A stretch of 64,000 bases of DNA from UBA3537 sp049889395. GTDB lineage: Bacteria; Bacteroidota; Bacteroidia; Flavobacteriales; Flavobacteriaceae. Each line of letters begins with the position of its first letter. Within the stretch, counting starts at the first letter, position 1. Below the pieces are notes generated by a model, which was not told the DNA's origin, did not search any database, and saw only the letters and a list, made by a program, of their open reading frames with translations. Positions 52,566-60,119 of the stretch are shown here, piece after piece. The translations under genes and the position numbers were made by a program. The stretch spans positions 62,001 through 126,000 of the forward strand of contig JBMHDM010000008.1 in NCBI GenBank assembly GCA_049889395.1, written 5' to 3'.

Positions 52566-53147
52566 TTATTTTTTCCACTCGATGCTTTCCATCAACCGAA
52601 TAATATCATTTTGGATATATCTCGTGGCTGGATAAATTGAATCGTAGTTTGGACGAGTATTGAAATATAAAGCACCTGATAGAAAATGGTTGATACTGTC
52701 CGTCGCATAAAATTGAATCTGTGAGGCCACAGGACCGCTCAAGTCGAAAATTTTTCCGTAAACACGACTTATGTTGTTAGTAAACTCTTTTTCAGAAACA
52801 CTGTGTGCAATTTTGGCGTGTTGTTGTGTAATTGATAATGACGATTTGATGAGGTTGTCTAAGTTATAATCCACAAATTTGTAAGATATATAAATGGAAG
52901 CATTCATGGGCTTATAGACCAAGTTTACACCCTCAATGATATTGTTCTTTTTGATGACTTCAAGACTGGAAAGTATATTTTTGTCAAACAAAAAAGGGAG
53001 TTTAGTGTCGGTGTATTGATATTCAGCAGTTGGATAGTCCAATTTCAAATAAGCCTTAGGTTTAGGGACGTTAATATCTTGGCGACAACTTATTGTTGTT
53101 AATAGAATTGCGACAAAAAGAGGATAAACTATTATTTTTGCAGACAA
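52566..53147 (-). CDS. gldD: Gliding motility lipoprotein GldD
   Basis: Lipoprotein required for gliding and linked to T9SS function, 193 residues. The signal peptide ends with lipobox LLTTISC (Cys at about residue 21), followed by RQDINVPKPKAYLKLDYP, the recognisable GldD opening. No in-frame ATG precedes the signal and a stop lies two codons upstream, so the TTG at 53147 is the probable start. It overlaps the end of gldE by 16 bases, implying translational coupling. Confidence 0.93.
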   Translation of the reverse strand: MSAKIIVYPLFVAILLTTISCRQDINVPKPKAYLKLDYPTAEYQYTDTKLPFLFDKNILSSLEVIKKNNIIEGVNLVYKPMNASIYISYKFVDYNLDNLIKSSLSITQQHAKIAHSVSEKEFTNNISRVYGKIFDLSGPVASQIQFYATDSINHFLSGALYFNTRPNYDSIYPATRYIQNDIIRLMESIEWKK

Positions 53148-54454
53148 ACCTTAATTTGTTTTATGCGTTTATTATCGATACTTTCAATGATAAAAGTGTA
53201 TGATTTAAACTGAATTTTACTTCTAATTTTTGGAAATATTTTAGAAATTTCAAGAACAAAACCCGCCAATGTTTCCGCTTCACCTTTATGATTCTCAAAG
53301 TCATCTTCGTTCTCAAGCTTGATAATTCTGTAAAAATCTTTGAGGGTTGTTTTACCTTCAAAAACATAGTTAAAATCATCAATTTTCGAATAAATTAAAT
53401 CGTCGTCATCGAATTCGTCACTGATATCACCAACAATTTCCTCGATGACATCCTCTAATGAAACAATTCCAGAAGTTCCTCCGTATTCGTCCACCACAAT
53501 GGCCAAATGAATTTTTTTCTCTTGAAACTCTACCATTAAATCGTCTAATTTTTTATTTTCAGGAACAAAAAGTGGAGTTCGAAGCAGTGTTTTCCATTCA
53601 AACTGTTTTTGGCTCAAATAGGGCAGGAGGTCTTTGGCATACAAAATACCCGTAATGTTGTCAATACTTTCCACGTAAACGGGAATTCTAGAATAGCCAT
53701 TTTTAACAATTTGGGGAATGATGTCTTCATAGCTCATCGAAGTTTCTAGGGCAAAAATATCGATCCTTGGGCGCATAACTTGTTTGGTATCTGTATTGCC
53801 AAACGACACAATTCCTTGAAGGATTTTTTGTTCCTCTTTGGTAGTGTCATCCGCGTTGGTCAACTCCAAAGCTTGAGATAAGTAATCGATATTAAGATTA
53901 GATTTTTGTTTGCCAAGTCTATTGTGAATCCCAATTGTAATTCGCCTCATCGGAGTGCTGATGGGTGAAAAGACGGAATCAAGAAAATTAAGTGGACGCG
54001 CCATTAATTTTGAAAACGTTATGTTATTTCTGTTGGCATATACTTTTGGTAAAATCTCACCAAACAACAAAATCAAAAAAGTAATTATTACAACCTCTAC
54101 AAAAAACACAAGGTCAATTTTAAATAACCCAAGATTTAAAGTGGTTTTTAAACTTCCAAAGATGGAGTCGCTCAACTTTGCAAATAATAAAACAATTCCA
54201 ATATTTATAAAATTATTGGCCACCAGTATTGTAGCCAATAATTTCTTTGGCCTTTTCAATAGCTTAGAGATGATTTCTAAGGATTTAGAATCTTTTTGAT
54301 CCTTGGCTTCTAGGTCCGATGGTGTCAATGAAAAAAGTGCAACCTCAGCTCCGGAAATTAGTGCTGAACAGAGCAGTAAAATAACTAATGAGACTGCTCC
54401 CAACAGAAGAGTAAAGTTGATGGCTTGAAACAATAAACAGCTGTGAATATCCAA
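53132..54454 (-). CDS. gldE: Gliding motility-associated protein GldE
   Basis: A 440-residue CNNM/HlyC-type membrane protein. A DUF21 domain with three to four helices (about 15-175) begins with ALISGAEVALFSLTPSDLEA, then two CBS domains (about 205-330, MRPRIDIFALETS and VVDEYGGTSGIVSLEDVIEE), then a CorC/HlyC C-terminal domain. It supports GldD function in gliding bacteria. The start appears to be TTG at 54454: the frame has no ATG between an upstream stop and the first helix. It is 23 bases after ssb. Confidence 0.93.
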   Translation of the reverse strand: MDIHSCLLFQAINFTLLLGAVSLVILLLCSALISGAEVALFSLTPSDLEAKDQKDSKSLEIISKLLKRPKKLLATILVANNFINIGIVLLFAKLSDSIFGSLKTTLNLGLFKIDLVFFVEVVIITFLILLFGEILPKVYANRNNITFSKLMARPLNFLDSVFSPISTPMRRITIGIHNRLGKQKSNLNIDYLSQALELTNADDTTKEEQKILQGIVSFGNTDTKQVMRPRIDIFALETSMSYEDIIPQIVKNGYSRIPVYVESIDNITGILYAKDLLPYLSQKQFEWKTLLRTPLFVPENKKLDDLMVEFQEKKIHLAIVVDEYGGTSGIVSLEDVIEEIVGDISDEFDDDDLIYSKIDDFNYVFEGKTTLKDFYRIIKLENEDDFENHKGEAETLAGFVLEISKIFPKIRSKIQFKSYTFIIESIDNKRIKQIKVCLQK

Positions 54455-54477
54455 AGAGAGCGACTTGAGTTTAACAA

Positions 54478-54924
54478 TTAGAATGGCAGATCGTTGTTGA
54501 CGATTTGATCTGTTTCTTTTTGAGAATTAAATGCTGCTGTATTTTGATTTGAAAATTGCGTGTCGCCAGTTGGGCTTGATTGATCATTCCTAGCGGTCAG
54601 AAAGGTGAAATCCGTACAGGCTATTTCTGTTGAATATCTGTCGTTGCCTTTATCGTCTTGCCACTTTCTGGTTTTTAAGCGGCCTTCGATATAAACGCGA
54701 TCACCTTTATTGAGGTATTTCTCACAAATTTCAGCGGCTTTGTTGCGTACCACGATGTTGTGCCATTCGGTATTTGTTACTTTTTCATTTGTTTGTTTGT
54801 TGGTGTAAGTTTCATTGGTGGCAATTGGGAATCTACCAACACAGTTTTTATCATCAAAATAGTGTAATTTGACTTTGTCGCCAAGGTGGCCAATGAGCAT
54901 TACTTTATTTAGAGTGCCAGACAT
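54478..54924 (-). CDS. ssb: Single-stranded DNA-binding protein
   Basis: OB-fold protein that coats single-stranded DNA in replication, repair and recombination. A 148-residue SSB opening with MSGTLNKVMLIGHLGDKVKL, with the conserved WHNIVVRNKAAEICEKYLNK near residues 55-74. The acidic C-terminal tail ends NNDLPF, the interaction tip that recruits partner proteins. It lies between mutY and gldE, an order known from other flavobacteria. Confidence 0.96.
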   Translation of the reverse strand: MSGTLNKVMLIGHLGDKVKLHYFDDKNCVGRFPIATNETYTNKQTNEKVTNTEWHNIVVRNKAAEICEKYLNKGDRVYIEGRLKTRKWQDDKGNDRYSTEIACTDFTFLTARNDQSSPTGDTQFSNQNTAAFNSQKETDQIVNNDLPF

Positions 54925-54984
54925 AGTTTTTTGGTTTATTGTAATATGTAAATTAAGCTTAAAGGTATTAAAAAAAATGACATT

Positions 54985-56034
54985 TTAGGGTACAAATTCA
55001 TTTATGAATGTTTCCAAGGGTTTTGGAACGGCGTATGATGAAATTGTAGTCCAAGGGATACTATTTTTTTGGATCCTGTTTGTCCTGCATATCCAAAATT
55101 TTATATGAAGAATTTGATGTGTTAATTTATGAACTATTTCTTTTTGTTTGTAGGATTCAAAGTTATAAAAATCACCACCTGAAATTAAGTTCAATTTAGG
55201 ATCAGATAACAGTTCTTTTTGGTCAACGGCGTATTGGGTTTCAATAAGCGGGAATTGATAAAGGTTTTGCCAAATACCCTTTTGTGTTCGTTGTTCCAAA
55301 ACCGTTTTTTTGTCTTTTGAAATTAAGATTATAAAATTCAAAAATCGGGATTTAATAATTTTATTTTTTATTTTGATGGGTAGCTTTGAAACTTGGCCAG
55401 TTTGCGCTGCATTACAAGCTGCCGACACGGGGCACTGTAAGCAATTAGGAGACTTTGGAACACATTGTAATGCGCCAAATTCCATAATTGCTTGGTTGTA
55501 GTCGCCAATATTTTTTTTGGGCAACAAAGATTGCGCTAATACTTTGAATTGCCTCTTGCCCTCTGATGAATTAATTGGAGTAAGAATTCCAAAAAATCGA
55601 GATAAAACCCGAAATACATTGCCGTCCAATACAGCCACTTGCTCTTCATAGCATATAGAAGCGATGGCGCTAGCGGTATAATCCCCAACCCCTTTTAGTT
55701 GTAATAAACCGTTGTAGTTTTTAGGAAATTTTCCTTTTCTGTGTTCTGCAATATACTTTGCCGTCGTGTGGAGATTTCTGGCTCTGGAGTAGTACCCAAG
55801 ACCTTGCCAAAGTTTTAAGACTTTATCCTCAGTTGCATTGGCCAGATCAAATACTGTTGGGAAATTTGTAGTAAAGGTCTCATAATATGGTAGGCCTTGT
55901 TTGATTTGAGTTTGTTGTAGAATGATTTCAGAAAGCCAAATTTTGTAGGGATCTTTCGTTGTGCGCCAAGGTAAATCTCTTTTGTAAACCGCATACCATT
56001 TGATTAAAGTTGAAATAAAGTCCATTTTTTTCAT
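54985..56034 (-). CDS. mutY: A/G-specific adenine glycosylase
   Basis: Base-excision repair glycosylase that removes adenine paired with 8-oxoguanine. I chose the ATG at 56034 (MKKMDFIS); the frame also has a GTG at 56043 closer to the -7 box, and another ATG at 56025. The HhH-GPD region contains LKGVGDYTASAIASICYEE and the catalytic Asp in VLDGNVFRV (about 135-143). The four-cysteine Fe-S cluster loop has exactly the C-x6-C-x2-C-x5-C spacing (about 190-206). A Nudix-like C-terminal domain that recognises 8-oxoG follows. Confidence 0.95.
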   Translation of the reverse strand: MKKMDFISTLIKWYAVYKRDLPWRTTKDPYKIWLSEIILQQTQIKQGLPYYETFTTNFPTVFDLANATEDKVLKLWQGLGYYSRARNLHTTAKYIAEHRKGKFPKNYNGLLQLKGVGDYTASAIASICYEEQVAVLDGNVFRVLSRFFGILTPINSSEGKRQFKVLAQSLLPKKNIGDYNQAIMEFGALQCVPKSPNCLQCPVSAACNAAQTGQVSKLPIKIKNKIIKSRFLNFIILISKDKKTVLEQRTQKGIWQNLYQFPLIETQYAVDQKELLSDPKLNLISGGDFYNFESYKQKEIVHKLTHQILHIKFWICRTNRIQKNSIPWTTISSYAVPKPLETFINEFVP

Positions 56035-56044
56035 ACAATTCACA

Positions 56045-56052
56045 CAAAAATA
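56045..56052 (-). promoter_or_regulatory. -7 promoter box of mutY
   Basis: On the minus strand the sequence is TATTTTTG, 10 bases from the ATG at 56034. It is divergent from the HU gene promoter. Confidence 0.6.
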
Positions 56053-56085
56053 AACTATTTGGAGATTAAATTTTAATTCTGCAGG

Positions 56086-56118
56086 TTTGAATTATTGAAT
56101 ATAAAATACATATATTTG
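56086..56118 (+). promoter_or_regulatory. Full -33/-7 promoter of the HU gene
   Basis: TTTG at 56086-56089, a 21-base spacer and TATATTTG at 56111-56118 match the complete Bacteroidota housekeeping promoter. This is the only site in the window where I found both elements at normal spacing. The ATG follows at 56157. Confidence 0.7.
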
Positions 56119-56156
56119 CATCCCCTCAGATAACATTAACTTAAAAAAACGGAAGA

Positions 56157-56447
56157 ATGACAAAGGCACAAATTGTAGCAAAAATCTCCAACGATCTTGG
56201 ACTTGAACGGTCTGAGGTTTTAGCCACTGTAGAGTCTTTTATGAATGAAGTAAAAGAATCTTTAGAATCTGGTAATAACGTTTACCTACGCGGTTTTGGT
56301 AGTTTCGTCATTAAAACACGAGCTGAAAAATTTGGTAGAAATATTTTGAAAAATACTTCAATTAAAATACCAGCTCACAACATTCCTTCTTTTAAGCCTT
56401 CCAAAGTTTTTTTGGATGGCGTCAAAAATAAGGTCAAGGTTAAATAA
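56157..56447 (+). CDS. HU family DNA-binding protein
   Basis: A 96-residue nucleoid protein of the HU/IHF family. The N-terminal helices start MTKAQIVAKISNDLGLER, and the DNA-binding arm includes YLRGFGSFVIKTRAEKFGR (about residues 43-61) and KIPAHNIPSFKPSK (about 71-84), the flavobacterial equivalent of the intercalating Pro region. It is 22 bases upstream of a tiny basic gene and in the same direction as rng. Confidence 0.95.
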   Translation: MTKAQIVAKISNDLGLERSEVLATVESFMNEVKESLESGNNVYLRGFGSFVIKTRAEKFGRNILKNTSIKIPAHNIPSFKPSKVFLDGVKNKVKVK

Positions 56448-56469
56448 TTAATTTAAACAAAACGATTAT

Positions 56470-56559
56470 ATGCCCAGTGGTAAAAAACGCAAAAGACACA
56501 AGGTAGCGACGCACAAACGTAAAAAGCGTCGTCGAGCCAATCGACACAAAAAAAAGTAA
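56470..56559 (+). CDS. 29-residue AURKAIP1/COX24-domain protein (bS22/mS38-like)
   Basis: A very short, strongly basic protein, MPSGKKRKRHKVATHKRKKR followed by RRANRHKKK. The composition and the pattern KRKRHKxxTHKRKKRRRxNRHKKK fit the COX24_C/AURKAIP1 family, whose members are small-subunit ribosomal proteins (mitochondrial mS38, mycobacterial bS22). It is too short for ordinary gene finders but is bounded by a clear ATG and TAA, sits 22 bases after HU, and is followed by a hairpin terminator. Probably part of the 30S subunit near the decoding or anti-Shine-Dalgarno region; that placement is inference from the family. Confidence 0.8.
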   Translation: MPSGKKRKRHKVATHKRKKRRRANRHKKK

Positions 56560-56594
56560 ACTGATAAAGTAGCCTGGGCTACTTTTTCAGTTTA
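56558..56594 (+). terminator. Hairpin terminator or attenuator after the 29-residue gene
   Basis: An extended stem: outer AAACTGA/TCAGTTT and inner AAAGTAGC/GCTACTTT with loop CTGG. T residues are inside rather than strictly after the stem, so termination may be partial, leaving some read-through to rng. Confidence 0.65.
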
Positions 56595-56808
56595 AAAAGA
56601 ATCAACGTTCATTGACATCAAATTCTAGTTTTCAATTTTACCTTATTGGAGTACAAGAATTTACCGGTAAATCCCTGTGAAATTATTGTGGCCGTACACT
56701 TCGGTGTCAGCCAAAAACAATACACCGTAAAGCTTGAGCTTTATGGGATATCAGATAAATATCTAATCCATCTGTACAACAGCTGTTGTGTAGATAAAAA
56801 TTAACAAT
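56595..56808 (+). promoter_or_regulatory. Hairpin-rich leader region upstream of RNase G
   Basis: About 214 bases without an open frame but with several strong dyads: a 14-bp palindrome ATTTACCGGTAAAT (56659-56672); a GGC..ACAC-TTCG-GTGT..GCC hairpin with a UUCG tetraloop (56690-56712); a nine-pair hairpin CCGTAAAGC-TTGA-GCTTTATGG (56725-56746); and an eleven-pair hairpin with AGCT loop (56770-56795) ending 13 bases before the rng ATG. I saw no TAnnTTTG box inside. It could be a structured 5' leader, for example for autoregulation as known for RNase E in enterobacteria, or contain a small RNA. Confidence 0.5.
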
Positions 56809-58356
56809 ATGACTAAAGAATTAATCATTCGAACCAGTTCAGACAATGTTGATTTTGCCTTATTAAAAGATGGAAAACTCATTGAATATCAAAAAGATAA
56901 AGACAACAATAAATTTTCTGTTGGCGATGTGTTTATCGCTAAAGTCAGAAAATCTATTCCAGGTCTAAATGCAGCTTTTGTAAATGTAGGTTATCAAAAA
57001 GATGCTTTTTTACATTACCATGATTTAGGACCAAAATTGCCCTCTTTAATGAAATTCATAAAACGTGTAAGCACAGGTAAACAAAACGATTTTTCGCTTA
57101 AAGATTTTTCTTACGAACAAGACATCCATAAAGACGGAAAAATTGACCAAGTCATCAAACCAAATCAAACTCTTTTGGTTCAAATTGTTAAAGAACCAAT
57201 TTCGACAAAAGGGCCAAGAATTAGTTCAGAGCTTTCATTTGCAGGTCGATACCTAGTATTGGTCCCATTTTCAGACCGTATTTCAATTTCTCAAAAAATT
57301 GAAAGTCGTGCCGAAAGAGAACGCCTCAAGCGACTAGTTAGGAGTATAGCGCCAAAAGGCTTTGGCGTAATAATTAGAACAGTTGCGAAAGGACAAAAAG
57401 TCGCTGAACTCGATAGAGATTTACAGAATCTTTACAAAAAATGGGAAACAGTTTGCAAAAATATTCCCAAAGCACATACGCCCAGCAAAGTTTTTGGTGA
57501 AATGAACAAAGCATCTTCCATTTTACGAGATATTTTCAATGATAGTTTTACAAAAATTAATGTTGACGATGCTGCGCTTTGTGAAAAAATTAAAGATTAT
57601 ATTTTTGAAATTGCACCTCACAAAGAGTCTATCGTAAAACATTATAATTCTAAAACCCCCATTTTTGAAAAATTTGGTATTGAGCGTCAAATAAAAATGG
57701 CTTTCGGAAAAACGGTCAGAATGCCAAAAGGTGCCTATTTGATTATAGAACACACCGAAGCACTCCATGTGGTCGATGTAAATAGTGGTAATAGAACCAG
57801 TAAAGAAAAAAATCAAGAGGATACTGCTATTGAAGTTAACTTAATTGCAGCCACTGAGTTGGCCCGGCAATTTAGACTTCGTGATATGGGCGGTATCATT
57901 GTCATTGATTTTATTGATATGAATAGCGCCGAAAATCGGAAAAAGCTCTACAATCATCTTAGAGACGAAATGAAAGACGACCGCGCCAAACACAAAATCT
58001 TACCCCCAAGTAAGTTTGGCCTTATTCAAATCACACGCCAGCGGGTTCGTCCAGAAATGAATATCAAAACTAAAGAAGCCAACCCAAATGGTCCTGAAGG
58101 ATCTGAAGTTGAAGCACCAATAGTTTTAATCGATAGGATGAATCATCAGTTAGATCAAATTATTAAAAAGGGTAACAAAAAGGTGACTTTAAACACACAT
58201 CCTTTTATTGCTGCCTATTTAACAAAAGGGTTCCCATCAATTCGGTTGAAATGGTTTTTTCAACATAAAATATGGGTTAATATTATGCCAAGAGATGCTT
58301 ACACATACCTAGAATATCGTTTTAAAAACGGTAAAGGCAAAACCATTAAATTGTAA
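56809..58356 (+). CDS. rng: Ribonuclease E/G family protein
   Basis: Endoribonuclease that matures rRNA and initiates mRNA decay; 515 residues, the length of RNase G. The S1 RNA-binding region is near 35-130 (VFIAKVRKSIPGLNAAFVNV). The catalytic site includes the aspartates of VVDVNSGN (about 323-330) and VIDFIDM (about 364-370). The region after TRQRVRPEMN, where the E. coli enzymes have the CPxC zinc-link cysteines, contains no cysteine here, so oligomerisation probably differs. The start ATG follows a hairpin-rich leader and a strong terminator closes the gene. Confidence 0.94.
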   Translation: MTKELIIRTSSDNVDFALLKDGKLIEYQKDKDNNKFSVGDVFIAKVRKSIPGLNAAFVNVGYQKDAFLHYHDLGPKLPSLMKFIKRVSTGKQNDFSLKDFSYEQDIHKDGKIDQVIKPNQTLLVQIVKEPISTKGPRISSELSFAGRYLVLVPFSDRISISQKIESRAERERLKRLVRSIAPKGFGVIIRTVAKGQKVAELDRDLQNLYKKWETVCKNIPKAHTPSKVFGEMNKASSILRDIFNDSFTKINVDDAALCEKIKDYIFEIAPHKESIVKHYNSKTPIFEKFGIERQIKMAFGKTVRMPKGAYLIIEHTEALHVVDVNSGNRTSKEKNQEDTAIEVNLIAATELARQFRLRDMGGIIVIDFIDMNSAENRKKLYNHLRDEMKDDRAKHKILPPSKFGLIQITRQRVRPEMNIKTKEANPNGPEGSEVEAPIVLIDRMNHQLDQIIKKGNKKVTLNTHPFIAAYLTKGFPSIRLKWFFQHKIWVNIMPRDAYTYLEYRFKNGKGKTIKL

Positions 58357-58392
58357 AAAAAAACCTCATGCAAAGCGCATGAGGTTTTTTTT
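58355..58392. terminator. Bidirectional terminator between rng and leuB
   Basis: Stem AAACCTCATGC / GCATGAGGTTT with loop AAAGC, flanked by A and T runs, usable by both converging transcripts. Confidence 0.92.
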
Positions 58393-58407
58393 ATGCTAAA
58401 AGGCAAA

Positions 58408-59526
58408 TTATATAATAGTCGATTGACCTAAATAAATATTAGAAAAATTTAAGTTTGTATCTTCGGGATTATTAATGTAATCTTCAATGAAATCACCCAC
58501 TTTGCTGGTCGTCACATTGTCGTATTTTTGATTTAAATCGGGTGTAGTAATTTGTAATTTTAATGACTTGTCAACAGCTTTTCGGATCACTTTTGATTCT
58601 TCAAATAATTCAAAATGATCTAAAAGCATAGCGGCCGAGAGAATAGAAGCCACAGGATTGGCGATGCCTTTGCCTTTGGCTTGGGGATAGGACCCGTGAA
58701 TGGGTTCAAACATGGCATGTTTTTCTCCAATAGAAGCCGATGCGAGCAGCCCAATAGATCCTCCAATCACACTAGCTTCATCACTTATGATATCGCCAAA
58801 TAAATTTTCGGTAAGAATGACGTCAAATTGTTTGGGATTCAAAATCATTTGCATTGCTGCATTATCTACAAATAAAAATTCCAGAGTAACATCCTTGTAA
58901 TTTCCCCCAACTTCTGTGACTACTTTACGCCACAGCCTAGAGCTTTCTAACACGTTAGCTTTATCGATTAGGGTCACTTTATTTTTTCGAGTTTTAGCAG
59001 CCTTAAAGGCTAAATGTGCAATACGTTCAATTTCGTGTCTAGAGTAGCTACACAAATCCGATGCGGTATTTCCATCTTCGCTTATTTTTTTTTCTCCAAA
59101 ATATAAGCCACCAGTTAGTTCTCTGTAAATACTGATATCGGTTCCTTTGATTATTTTCTTTTTTAAAGGGGATTTGTCTAGGAGTGTTTTGTAGGCCTTA
59201 ACGGGTCTAATATTTGCGAACAAACCAAGTTCTTTCCTAAGCTTTAACAAGCCTTGTTCTGGTCTAATTTTGGCGGCAGGGTCATTGTCAAATTTTGGGT
59301 CTCCAATAGCTCCGAACAAAACAGCATGACTTGTCTTACATAGACTTAAGGAGTTTTCAGGCAAAGGATTGTTGTGTTTGTCAATAGCTATAGCTCCTAC
59401 ATCGGCATAGGTAAAACTAAATTCATGATCAAAATTCATAGCGATGGCTTTCAATACTTTAATGGCTTCTTCAGTAACTTCAGGGCCAATACCATCGCCC
59501 GGCAAGACAGCAATATTCAGATTCAT
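58408..59526 (-). CDS. leuB: 3-isopropylmalate dehydrogenase
   Basis: Oxidatively decarboxylates 3-isopropylmalate in leucine biosynthesis. The 372-residue length is typical. NAD-binding and metal motifs include PGDGIGPEVTEEAI (about residues 9-22), YRELTGGLYFGEK (about 134-146), the aspartate-rich NLFGDIISDEASVIGGSIGL (about 240-259) and FEPIHGSYPQAKGKGIANP (about 273-291). Last gene of the leuA-C-D-B operon, 5 bases after leuD. Confidence 0.96.
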   Translation of the reverse strand: MNLNIAVLPGDGIGPEVTEEAIKVLKAIAMNFDHEFSFTYADVGAIAIDKHNNPLPENSLSLCKTSHAVLFGAIGDPKFDNDPAAKIRPEQGLLKLRKELGLFANIRPVKAYKTLLDKSPLKKKIIKGTDISIYRELTGGLYFGEKKISEDGNTASDLCSYSRHEIERIAHLAFKAAKTRKNKVTLIDKANVLESSRLWRKVVTEVGGNYKDVTLEFLFVDNAAMQMILNPKQFDVILTENLFGDIISDEASVIGGSIGLLASASIGEKHAMFEPIHGSYPQAKGKGIANPVASILSAAMLLDHFELFEESKVIRKAVDKSLKLQITTPDLNQKYDNVTTSKVGDFIEDYINNPEDTNLNFSNIYLGQSTII

Positions 59527-59531
59527 ATTAG

Positions 59532-60119
59532 TTATTTTTTTTGAAGCTCAAAGGCTTCAATTTGTTTCGTTTTACTTATTAAGTAATCAATATCGTCATA
59601 GCCATTAATTAGGCATGTCTTTTTATAAGGGTCAATTTCAAATTCTGTTTTGACTTTTGTGTCTAAAACTGAAAGTGTTTGCTGTTCTAGATTAATTTCA
59701 AATTTGACCTCAGCATTTTTTTCTATGATTTTGAAAAGAGTTTTTAGGAAATCTTGAGAAACTTGAATTGGAAGTATTCCGTTGTTTAGGGCATTGCCCT
59801 TGAAAATGTCAGCGAAAAAACTTGAAATGATAACTTTGAAACCATATCCGGCCAATGCCCAAGCAGCATGCTCTCTACTGGATCCACAGCCAAAATTATC
59901 TCCAGCTACCAGTATGTTTCCGCTAAATTTAGGATTGTTTAAGGGAAAGTTATTGTTTAAAGCGCCATTTTCATTAAAACGCCAGTCTCTAAAAACATTA
60001 TCACCAAATCCTTTTTTGTCTGTAGCTTTCAGGAAACGAGCGGGTATGATTTGGTCAGTATCAACATTGGCAATGTTCAATGGTATGGCAGAAGATTGTA
60101 ATGTGGTGAATTTTTCCAT
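59532..60119 (-). CDS. leuD: 3-isopropylmalate dehydratase small subunit
   Basis: Swivelling domain of isopropylmalate isomerase, 195 residues. Motifs NVDTDQIIPARFLKATDKKG (about residues 18-37) and GDNFGCGSSREHAAWAL (about 73-89) contain the substrate-binding Ser/Arg. Works with LeuC as a heterodimer. It shares one base with the leuC stop. Confidence 0.96.
   Translation of the reverse strand: MEKFTTLQSSAIPLNIANVDTDQIIPARFLKATDKKGFGDNVFRDWRFNENGALNNNFPLNNPKFSGNILVAGDNFGCGSSREHAAWALAGYGFKVIISSFFADIFKGNALNNGILPIQVSQDFLKTLFKIIEKNAEVKFEINLEQQTLSVLDTKVKTEFEIDPYKKTCLINGYDDIDYLISKTKQIEAFELQKK

Noticed and set aside
53133..53140. Plus-strand TATTTTTG box antisense to the gldE/gldD junction
   Set aside because: No plus-strand frame or RNA structure follows it; in AT-rich coding DNA such a match is expected by chance.
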